A stretch of DNA of 64,000 bases from CADEEL01 sp050246475 (GTDB lineage Bacteria > Pseudomonadota > Alphaproteobacteria > Caulobacterales > Aquidulcibacteraceae): positions 558,001 to 622,000 of the forward strand of contig JBFWVZ010000002.1 in the NCBI GenBank assembly GCA_050246475.1, read 5' to 3'. Of this stretch, positions 22,066 to 29,252 are shown piece by piece. The translations under genes and the position numbers were made by a program. Every line of letters begins with the position of its first letter. Within the stretch, counting starts at the first letter, position 1. Below the pieces are notes generated by a model. It saw nothing but the letters and a program-made list of their open reading frames with translations. It did not search any database and was not told the DNA's origin.

Positions 22066-24039
22066 ATGGCCCAGGTGGAGACAAACGTGACCCGCGCCGA
22101 CCCGATCCTAGCGCCGACGCGCGAGCAGCTCATCCATGCGCTCTATGAGGCGGCCGAACTCGAGCACAATCTCATGTGCACCTACCTCTACGCCGCCTTC
22201 AGCTTGAAGGACGAGAGCGACGGATTGAGCGCGGAAGAAACAGCGGCGGTGGCGCGTTGGCGGCGCGCGATCATCGATGTCGCGATCGATGAGATGGGCC
22301 ACCTCGCGGCGGTGTGGAACATCACCGCGGCGCTGGGCGGGAGCCCTGCCTTCGGGCGCGACAACTTTCCGCTCGATCCCGGCGGATTGCCGGGCGGCGT
22401 CGTCGTCAAGCTCGCGCCCTTCAACTTGGAGGTGCTGCAGCATTTTATTCATCTCGAGCGCCCTGAAGGATCGGACGAACCGGACGGCGCTGGGTTCGAG
22501 CACGTCTCGTTCAGGCGCGGCGCGCCGAAGCCGCGGCTGACGCCGATGGCGATCGACTACGAGACGGTCGGGCAATTTTATCAAACCATGCAGATGGTGC
22601 TCAATTTCATGGCCGAGCGGCTGGGCGAGAAGGATCTTTTCTGCGGCGATCCCGCGCTCCAGCTCTCGCCGAACGAAATCGATCTCAACGGCGCAAAGCC
22701 CGTGCTCTGTTCGAAGACCGCGATCGCAGCGTGCGCGGCGATCGTCACGGAGGGTGAAGGCGCGAGCGCCGAAAGCGCGAACTCGCACTATTGCCGCTTC
22801 CGAACGATCCGAGACGAGTACCAAGAGATCTTGGCACGGAATCCGAGTTTCACGCCGGCGCACCCGGCCGCGGTCAATCCGGTTTTGCGCCGCCCGCCGA
22901 TCGCGGAGGGCCGCGTCTGGCTCGAAGATGAAGCCTCCGCCGCGATCGTGGATGTCGCAAACGCCGCCTATCAAACCATGTTGCGGCTCATCGCCTATTC
23001 CTATGCCGTGCCAGGCCCGAGCGCGGAGAAAAGCCTCGCCGTCGATCTCGGCATCGATCTGATGAAAGCGATGACGCTCTTGGGCGAAAGCGCCGCGCGC
23101 CGCCCGGCGGGGCCGTCGAACGAGGGATGCAATGCGGGCATGTCGTTCACGGCGCTGCGCGACTCGGCGCCCCTCCAACGCGGCGCCAGCGCGCGGCGCT
23201 TCTTCACCGAGCGCATGAACGAACTCGCGCGGTACGCCGCGCGGCTCGATCAGGAAGACCAGCGCGTGGCGCGCGCAACGGGTTTGCTGAAAACGCTCGC
23301 GGTTCGCGCGCAGCGCTTCACGGAGATGAGCGACGCCGCGCGGGCGCCGGCTGTCGCCGCGGCGGCGGCGGCGCATCCCGCGCCGCCGACGACTTTGGTC
23401 GATGGCGCCGAAGTGGTCGAAGGCGAAAAAGTTCAGATCACATTCAACGGCAAACTCTGCATCCACTCGCGCTTTTGCGTGACAGGCGCGCCGAAGGTGT
23501 TTCTCGCCAACGTGCAAGGCCCGTGGATTCATCCCGACGACATGGACGCGGAAGAATTGATGTCGGTTGCGCGAGAGTGCCCGTCGGGCGCCATTCAATA
23601 CCGGCGCAAGGACGGCGGGCGCGAAGAACAAGCGCCGCCTGTCAATCTCATCTCGATCCGCGAGGCGGGCCCCTACGGCTTTCGCGGCGATCTGCGGCTC
23701 GACGGCAAGCCCATCGGCTATCGCGCCACGCTCTGCCGGTGCGGGGCTTCGAAGAACAAGCCGTTCTGCGACGGGTCCCACCATGACGCGCACTTCGACG
23801 CCTCGGGCGAGCCGCCGACGGGCGACAAGACCGACATGCTCGCCGTGCGCGACGGGCCGGTCGAGGTCGCGCCGCAAACGGACGGCCCGCTCATGGTGCG
23901 CGGCAATCTCGAAATCATCTCCGGCACGGGCCGCGTCGTGGCGCGCATGCAGGCGGCGCGGCTTTGCCGCTGCGGGCATTCGAACACGAAGCCGTTCTGC
24001 GATGGCACGCATGCCAAGATCGGATTCAAGTCCGGCTGA
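22066..24039 (+). CDS. Multidomain iron protein: ferritin-like + Fer4_19-type + two CDGSH domains
   Basis: The 657-residue protein joins three kinds of iron module. Residues about 15-420 resemble the ferritin-like domain of VioB/RebD-type iminophenylpyruvate dimer synthases (HALYEAAELEHNLMCTYLYAAF, then VAIDEMGHLAAVWNITAALGG). Residues about 455-515 resemble a Fer4_19/YjdI domain (Cys465 in KLCIHSRFC and later RECPSGAIQYRR). Two CDGSH motifs of the form CxCx2Sx3PxCDGxH start at Cys557 and Cys634. The expected cofactors are a di-iron site, one Fe-S cluster and two [2Fe-2S] clusters. GGGAGG precedes ATG 22066; the open frame begins at 22033. No signal peptide is seen, so it is likely cytoplasmic. 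The reaction is unknown. Confidence 0.88.
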   Translation: MAQVETNVTRADPILAPTREQLIHALYEAAELEHNLMCTYLYAAFSLKDESDGLSAEETAAVARWRRAIIDVAIDEMGHLAAVWNITAALGGSPAFGRDNFPLDPGGLPGGVVVKLAPFNLEVLQHFIHLERPEGSDEPDGAGFEHVSFRRGAPKPRLTPMAIDYETVGQFYQTMQMVLNFMAERLGEKDLFCGDPALQLSPNEIDLNGAKPVLCSKTAIAACAAIVTEGEGASAESANSHYCRFRTIRDEYQEILARNPSFTPAHPAAVNPVLRRPPIAEGRVWLEDEASAAIVDVANAAYQTMLRLIAYSYAVPGPSAEKSLAVDLGIDLMKAMTLLGESAARRPAGPSNEGCNAGMSFTALRDSAPLQRGASARRFFTERMNELARYAARLDQEDQRVARATGLLKTLAVRAQRFTEMSDAARAPAVAAAAAAHPAPPTTLVDGAEVVEGEKVQITFNGKLCIHSRFCVTGAPKVFLANVQGPWIHPDDMDAEELMSVARECPSGAIQYRRKDGGREEQAPPVNLISIREAGPYGFRGDLRLDGKPIGYRATLCRCGASKNKPFCDGSHHDAHFDASGEPPTGDKTDMLAVRDGPVEVAPQTDGPLMVRGNLEIISGTGRVVARMQAARLCRCGHSNTKPFCDGTHAKIGFKSG

Positions 24040-24235
24040 CCGCCGATCGCGCGATCAGCGATTTATTGCGAACTGTACATTCAACGCCGCAAGTCTTGCA
24101 TCGTCGATCGCTGTTGCACCGGCGCACAGCGCGCGCGTGCGACAACAAACGTTCATCGCAGCATCATCAAACCTTCCGACTGCACCCCTAGTGGAATGAA
24201 CGCGCGCGAAAAACGCCGCGCAGTGGGGGACTCTG

Positions 24236-27200
24236 ATGTTGAAGCCGAAACTGAGCGGCGGCGCCGCTCTGACCGTTTTGTCGTTCGCGCTTTCCGGCGC
24301 TTTTACAGGCGCTTTTGCGCAAGACACGTCGTCTTCGCTGCGCGGAACGGTGACAGATGACGCCGGCGCGCCCATCGCGGGCGCGGAAGTCGTCATCACC
24401 CACGGCCCCAGCGGCACGCGCTCCGTCGAGCGCACGGGCGCCGACGGCGTTTTCGATGCGCGCGGACTTCGTGTCGGCGGGCCCTATTCCGTGACCTTCT
24501 CCGCCGCGGACTATACGGGCGAGACTGTACAAAATGTCTTCTTGAATCTTGGGCAAACAGCACGGTTGAATGTCGATCTCGAAGCCTCGATGGGCGAGAT
24601 CGTCGTCGTCGCGGCGCCGCCCGGGCGAGGCATGGGCCCAGGCGCCACGCGCTACGACGCCAATGACATCAATGCGATTGCGGCGGTCCGGCGCGACATC
24701 CGCGACATCGCGCGCCGCGATCCGCGCGTGACGCTCGACGTCACAAATCAAAACCAGGCCGCGCCGCAAATCGCCGGCAACAACAACCGCTTCAACACCC
24801 TGACGGTGGACGGCGTCGCCTTCGAGGACGATTTCGGCCTCAATGCCTCCGGCCTGCCGACGCAGCGTTCACCGATCACGCTGGAAGCCATCGAACAGCT
24901 CACGATTTCGACCACGCCCTTCGACGTCACGAACGGCCAATTCCTCGGCGGCGCGATCAATGTCGTCACGCGCGGCGGGGGCGCCGATTTCCGCGGATCG
25001 CTGAGCTACCAGATGGGCGACAGCGAGCACCTCGCCGCCTCGCGCGTGCCGGTTCTGCGCCTCCCCGGCGAGCCGCAGCGCGAGACAGGCGTCGATTTCT
25101 CCAACGAAACCTGGGTCGCGACACTCTCCGGCCCGATCGTTCCGGACCGGCTCTTCTTCTTCGTCTCCTACGAAGACTTCTCAGGCGACTTCGCCAATCT
25201 GCTTGGCCCGGTCGCGGACGATCCGAACGATCCGGTTTACTTTCAAACGCCGGCCGGCGTCTTCGACAACGAGGTCTCGACCGTCCTTTCGACGTTGAGC
25301 AGCGTTTACGGATACGACAGCGCGGGGCTTGCGCAGTCGTTCGACGAGCTCGACGAAAAGCTCTTTATCCGCTTCGACTGGAACATCACGGACGACCATC
25401 GCGCGGTGCTGACTTACACCGACGCAACGACGGTCGATCCGCGCACCGGCAGTTCCGGCAACCATTCCGGCTCGGGCAACACGCTCTCGCTGCGCGACAA
25501 CTTCTACAACACCAACGAAGAGGTCGGCACCACAGCCCTCATCGTTTACAGCGACTGGACAGACAGTTTCTCGACCGAGTTCGCCGTTTCCTGGCGCGAG
25601 AAGATCAACGACCAGGCGCCCGTCGCCGGACCGGAGACCGGGCAGTTCGACATCTGCACGGCCATCGACATCACAGCCAATCCCGCCCGCTCCTGCGCCA
25701 GCAGCGATGGGCGCCTCTTCGCCGGCACGGATCCCTCGCGCCAAGCCAACGCGCTCGAAACGTCGGGGTACAATGTGCGCCTCACCGGCCAGTACACGCT
25801 GGGCGCTCACCAGCTGCTGGCAGGCGTCGAGTACGATCGCCAGGACATCTTGAACGTCTTCATCCAGAACGCCGAAGGCAGCTGGGTTTTCCGGTCGCTC
25901 GACGCGTTCGCAGCGCGGGACGCCTTTTCCGTGAGCTTCCAGGCCGCGTGCCTGCCGGGCGCGGGCGGCCTGCCGGACGCGACAACCTGCACCTCGGACG
26001 AGAGTGTCGCGGCCGCCGATTGGGGCTTCGACACTTGGTCCCTCTATTTGCAGGACACGTGGGACATCACCGACACGCTGACGCTCACCGCGGGCCTTCG
26101 CTACGACACCTACACCAGCGACGGCGTCACGTTCGAGAACCCGGTATTCGTTGCGCGCAACGGCTTCTCCAATGCGCAGCAGCTCGAGAATCTCGATCTC
26201 GTCTCGCCGCGCTTGAGCCTCGAATGGCGCCCGAGCGAACCGCTGCGCTTCTATGCTGGCACGGGCCTCTTCGGCGGCGGCGCGCCTAATGTGTGGCTCT
26301 CCAACAACTACCAGAACGACGGCCTGCGCATTCTCTCGGTCAGCTTCAACCGATCGAACGCCAACGCGGCGGGGATCGGCATCTTGAACAACGCCGACAT
26401 CCTCGATGAATCCCAACTGCTCGACTATCTGCGCGACCCCGCGAACGGGATCGTCGTTTCCGACAGCGTCACCATCAATGCGCTCGATCCCGATTTCGAA
26501 GTGCCCTCGACTTGGCGCTACGTGCTGGGCGGCGAGGCGCGCGTCTCCCCCTGGGAAGGACATACGTTCCGCGCACGCGCGGAAGTGATGTACGCGCAGG
26601 TCGAGAACGCGCTCACCTACGTCGATCTCCGCCTCGAGCAGCCCGGCGCGCGCTCGACGGAGACATTCGTTGACGGGCGCCCGGTCTTCCTGCGCACGAG
26701 CACGGGGCGCGATCTCGTTCTCACCAACACCGGCGAAGGCGACGCGACCGTCGTCACCGTCGATTTCGGCTGGGAGATGGAGAACGGACTCACCTTCGAT
26801 CTCGGATACGCCTATCAGGACGCGACCGAGGTCAATCCGATGACGTCCTCGGTCGCCAACTCGAACTTCACCAACCGCGCCGTCTTCGATCCAAACGACG
26901 AAGAGAATTCGCGCTCCAATTACGAGACCGAAGACCGCTTCACCTTCGGCGCGACATGGCGGCGCGAGTTCGTGCCAGGCTTCCAGACGCTTTTCTCGCT
27001 CTTCGGCGAACACCGCTCCGGCACCCCGTTCAGCTACACCTTTTTCGACGTGAACAACGGCACAGCGACACAGGTGAGCGCGGCGGGCTTCTCCGCGCGA
27101 GGCTTGATGTACGTGCCGACCGGGCCGAGCGATCCTAACGTCTCGTACCAGGCCTCCGGCTCGCAGACCGCCGATCAAGCCCGCGATCTCCTGGAGCAAA

Positions 27201-27583
27201 TCATCAATTCATCGGTGCTCGCCGGCTATCGCGGCACCTACGCGGCGCGCAACATCGGCACATCGCCCGACATCACCACGTTTGATTTCCGGTTCAGCCA
27301 AGAGCTGCCTGGCTTCTTCGACGGCCACCGCTCGATCTTCTTCTTCGACATCGAGAATGTGGGCAATCTGATCAATCCCGATTGGGGCCTGATCGAATAC
27401 CCATCCTTCCCGCGCACCGCGACTGTCGCGGACGTCGTGCGGGGGCCGCAGAACGCGGACGGCGAATACACCTATATCTACCGGAACGTGCGCGAGCCCG
27501 GCTTCGATCAATGTCCGGAGGTCAACAATTGCCGCGCGGCCGGCTTCTGGCAGATCCAAGTCGGCCTTCGCTACCAGTTCTGA
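24236..27583 (+). CDS. TonB-dependent outer-membrane receptor (Oar-like, CarboxypepD_reg domain)
   Basis: The 1115-residue protein has a signal peptide (about 1-28, ending GAFAQ) and a CarboxypepD_reg beta-sandwich (about 32-115, SLRGTVTDDAGAPIAGAEVVI). A plug follows (about 130-240, TLDVTNQNQAAPQIAGNNNRFNTLTVDGV and GGAINVVTRGG), then a long barrel ending in a C-terminal aromatic motif (GLRYQF). It resembles the Oar/OmpA-related TonB receptors common in Caulobacterales and Bacteroidetes. The substrate is unknown. The start is ATG 24236. The 196-nt leader contains a 12-bp palindrome GATCGCGCGATC at 24045-24056. A strong terminator follows. Confidence 0.93.
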   Translation: MLKPKLSGGAALTVLSFALSGAFTGAFAQDTSSSLRGTVTDDAGAPIAGAEVVITHGPSGTRSVERTGADGVFDARGLRVGGPYSVTFSAADYTGETVQNVFLNLGQTARLNVDLEASMGEIVVVAAPPGRGMGPGATRYDANDINAIAAVRRDIRDIARRDPRVTLDVTNQNQAAPQIAGNNNRFNTLTVDGVAFEDDFGLNASGLPTQRSPITLEAIEQLTISTTPFDVTNGQFLGGAINVVTRGGGADFRGSLSYQMGDSEHLAASRVPVLRLPGEPQRETGVDFSNETWVATLSGPIVPDRLFFFVSYEDFSGDFANLLGPVADDPNDPVYFQTPAGVFDNEVSTVLSTLSSVYGYDSAGLAQSFDELDEKLFIRFDWNITDDHRAVLTYTDATTVDPRTGSSGNHSGSGNTLSLRDNFYNTNEEVGTTALIVYSDWTDSFSTEFAVSWREKINDQAPVAGPETGQFDICTAIDITANPARSCASSDGRLFAGTDPSRQANALETSGYNVRLTGQYTLGAHQLLAGVEYDRQDILNVFIQNAEGSWVFRSLDAFAARDAFSVSFQAACLPGAGGLPDATTCTSDESVAAADWGFDTWSLYLQDTWDITDTLTLTAGLRYDTYTSDGVTFENPVFVARNGFSNAQQLENLDLVSPRLSLEWRPSEPLRFYAGTGLFGGGAPNVWLSNNYQNDGLRILSVSFNRSNANAAGIGILNNADILDESQLLDYLRDPANGIVVSDSVTINALDPDFEVPSTWRYVLGGEARVSPWEGHTFRARAEVMYAQVENALTYVDLRLEQPGARSTETFVDGRPVFLRTSTGRDLVLTNTGEGDATVVTVDFGWEMENGLTFDLGYAYQDATEVNPMTSSVANSNFTNRAVFDPNDEENSRSNYETEDRFTFGATWRREFVPGFQTLFSLFGEHRSGTPFSYTFFDVNNGTATQVSAAGFSARGLMYVPTGPSDPNVSYQASGSQTADQARDLLEQIINSSVLAGYRGTYAARNIGTSPDITTFDFRFSQELPGFFDGHRSIFFFDIENVGNLINPDWGLIEYPSFPRTATVADVVRGPQNADGEYTYIYRNVREPGFDQCPEVNNCRAAGFWQIQVGLRYQF

Positions 27584-27622
27584 GCCGCAGGCTCGGATCC
27601 CTCGCAAACCTCCCAACTCAAA

Positions 27623-27649
27623 AGGGCGGCCACGGCCGCTCTTTTTTTT
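27623..27649 (+). terminator. Rho-independent terminator after the TonB receptor gene
   Basis: A 9-bp stem (27623-27631 with 27634-27642, one G-T pair) closes a 2-nt loop and runs into eight T residues (27642-27649). It stands between the TonB receptor and the convergent pseudo-receiver gene. Confidence 0.92.
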
Positions 27650-27666
27650 GCGAACGGCGCCATGGA

Positions 27667-28248
27667 CTAAGCCCCCAAGCTCACCTTGATCTCCAGCGCC
27701 GACAGCGCGGTTGTGCGCATGCGCGTGCGCTCAGCTTGAAGCTCAGCGCCGGTGAGCAGTTTCGCTTCGCGCACCCGCCGCTCCTCTCCCTCGAACAGGG
27801 GATCGGCCTTGCGCCGCCGCTCCGGCCCGAAATAGCCGGGCGCATCGACAAACGTCGCGGGGGCGGCGACCGCGCGCGCGACATGACGGCAAATGTCGCT
27901 GGCGCGGAAAGGCGCGGCGATGAAGCTGTTCGCGCCCGCATCGAGCGCGGTTTTCACGCGCGATTTGTGCGAGAGCGCCGCGATCATGACGATCGGCGCG
28001 AAAGGATCGGGCGACGTGTCCTTCGCGCGCACCCCCGCGATGATCTCGGCGAAGCCATCGTCCGCGCGCGTCCAGTTGAGCAGCACGACGTCGCGTCCGA
28101 TGATGAGATCCTTGGTGAGCATCGCCAGCCCATCCGCCACCGAGAATTTCGTCACGCCGGCGCCGCGCAGGATGGATTTCTGCATGATCGCGAAATGGCC
28201 GGCTGGATCGACGATCGCGATCGAAAGCGCCGGCCAGTTGACGCCCAT
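27667..28248 (-). CDS. Degenerate receiver (pseudo-receiver) protein
   Basis: The 193-residue protein has the alpha/beta pattern of a receiver: SIAIVDPAGHFAIMQKSILRGAGV at the start, DVVLLNWTRADDGFAEI in the middle, and PIVMIAALSHKSRVKTALDAGANSFIAAPF before the last helix. The phosphoacceptor position is Asn58 (LLNW), the acidic pair is reduced to DP, and the conserved Lys is replaced by Ala in AAPF. Phosphorylation is therefore unlikely. A 65-residue charged tail follows. It is the last gene of a minus-strand cheY-cheZ-like run, 6 nt after the CheZ-like gene, suggesting a non-phosphorylated chemotaxis or scaffold role. Confidence 0.82.
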   Translation of the reverse strand: MGVNWPALSIAIVDPAGHFAIMQKSILRGAGVTKFSVADGLAMLTKDLIIGRDVVLLNWTRADDGFAEIIAGVRAKDTSPDPFAPIVMIAALSHKSRVKTALDAGANSFIAAPFRASDICRHVARAVAAPATFVDAPGYFGPERRRKADPLFEGEERRVREAKLLTGAELQAERTRMRTTALSALEIKVSLGA

Positions 28249-28254
28249 CGGCGG

Positions 28255-28746
28255 CTATCCGGCCGCGAAGAGCCGGTCGATCTCATCCTGATCGACCCCC
28301 TCGCCCGGCAGAGCGGGGCCGTTCAGCAGCACATCGCCCGTGGGTTCAGGCGCGGGCGCCTCTTCGCCCGCATCGCCCAGAAGAACCGAAAGGCCCGCGA
28401 GCTTGTCCTCCAGCGTCAGCAGCGTCTCGACCACTTTGGTGATGCGTTGGCCCGTCAAATCCTGAAATGCGCACGCTTCAAGCACCGCGAGGCATTTCGT
28501 CTCCACGGCGGCGCGATACGCCGCCAATTCCGCCGCTTCGAGCTCCAGAATTTCATCGACGGCCGCCATGATCTGATTGGCCGCGCTTTCAGTCGTCTCC
28601 ACGATCGCGCCCATTTCGTTCATCGCGGAAGGCAAGCGATGGACGCGCATGTCGTTCGGATGCAGCTCCGCGATCGCTTTGCGTACAGCGATCACGTATT
28701 TGAGCAGGGTCTCGCGTTCGTCCGTATTCGGATGAGGATCGCTCAT
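28255..28746 (-). CDS. CheZ-like protein phosphatase
   Basis: The 163-residue protein is mostly helical and carries the CheZ active-site motif FQDLTGQ (94-100), with Asp96 and Gln100 in the places of the E. coli CheZ catalytic Asp143 and Gln147. The C-terminus (GEGVDQDEIDRLFAAG) resembles the CheY-binding tail of CheZ. The expected role is dephosphorylation of the adjacent CheY. ATG 28746 lies just after the cheY stop. A longer open frame to 29184 reads through cheY and was rejected. It is short compared with E. coli CheZ (214 residues). Confidence 0.85.
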   Translation of the reverse strand: MSDPHPNTDERETLLKYVIAVRKAIAELHPNDMRVHRLPSAMNEMGAIVETTESAANQIMAAVDEILELEAAELAAYRAAVETKCLAVLEACAFQDLTGQRITKVVETLLTLEDKLAGLSVLLGDAGEEAPAPEPTGDVLLNGPALPGEGVDQDEIDRLFAAG

Positions 28747-28748
28747 GT

Positions 28749-29135
28749 TCAGAACTCGCCCAAAACGGCGGCGATCTTCTGTTTGAGAACCGCCTGCGTG
28801 AACGGCTTGATGATGTAATTGTTGACGCCCGCCTGGCGCGCCGCGACGACGTTCTCCGTGCGCGCCTCCGCTGTCACCATGATGAAGGGGAGCTTCGCCG
28901 TTTGCGGCGTCGCGCGCACCTTTTTGAGCAGATCGAGCCCGGTGACGGGCTGCATGTTCCAATCGGAAATGACGAGCCCATATTGCTTGCCGCAGATCAT
29001 GTCGTAGGCGGACTTGCCGTCCGTGGCTTCGTCGATGTTGCGGAAGCCAAGCTGCTCCAGGAGGCTGCGCACAATGCGCAGCATGGTCTTGTAATCGTCG
29101 ACGATAAGGATCGCGAGATCGCGCCCGACAGCCAT
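28749..29135 (-). CDS. cheY: Chemotaxis response regulator CheY
   Basis: The 128-residue single receiver has the complete phosphorylation site: Asp13/Asp14 in LIVDDYKTM, phosphoacceptor Asp58 in VISDWNMQPVTG, Thr88 in MVTAEA and Lys110 in IIKPF. The sequence MLRIVRSLLEQLGF and SDWNM is characteristic of CheY. It starts at ATG 29135, divergent from cheA (start 29253), and is followed closely by the CheZ-like gene and the pseudo-receiver. With no flagellar genes in the window, the target may be a flagellar switch encoded elsewhere or another output. Confidence 0.92.
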   Translation of the reverse strand: MAVGRDLAILIVDDYKTMLRIVRSLLEQLGFRNIDEATDGKSAYDMICGKQYGLVISDWNMQPVTGLDLLKKVRATPQTAKLPFIMVTAEARTENVVAARQAGVNNYIIKPFTQAVLKQKIAAVLGEF

Positions 29136-29212
29136 GAACCGCCCCCCGAATTTCTACCCCAGGTAGCATGTGCGCGGTTAACACGCCTTTAAGTAGGCAT
29201 CGGCTCTTCTGA

Positions 29213-29235
29213 CTCGCGCACAGATTGTGCGCGAG
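29213..29235. promoter_or_regulatory. Perfect inverted repeat in the cheY-cheA divergent region
   Basis: CTCGCGCACA (29213-29222) and TGTGCGCGAG (29226-29235) are perfect 10-bp arms with a GAT spacer, ending directly at the GGGAG ribosome-binding stretch of cheA. It could be an operator for both divergent genes or an mRNA hairpin that modulates cheA translation. Confidence 0.5.
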
Positions 29236-29252
29236 GGAGCGCCTGAGCCGCG

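Noticed and set aside
22108..24012. 634-codon minus-strand open frame opposite the ferritin/CDGSH gene
   Set aside because: It is a shadow of the plus-strand gene: Arg-rich, low complexity, no recognisable domain. Long antisense frames are expected at this GC content.
28747..29184. Long in-frame extension upstream of the CheZ-like gene
   Set aside because: It lies entirely in the cheY gene on the same strand in another frame; ATG 28746 fits directly after the cheY stop.
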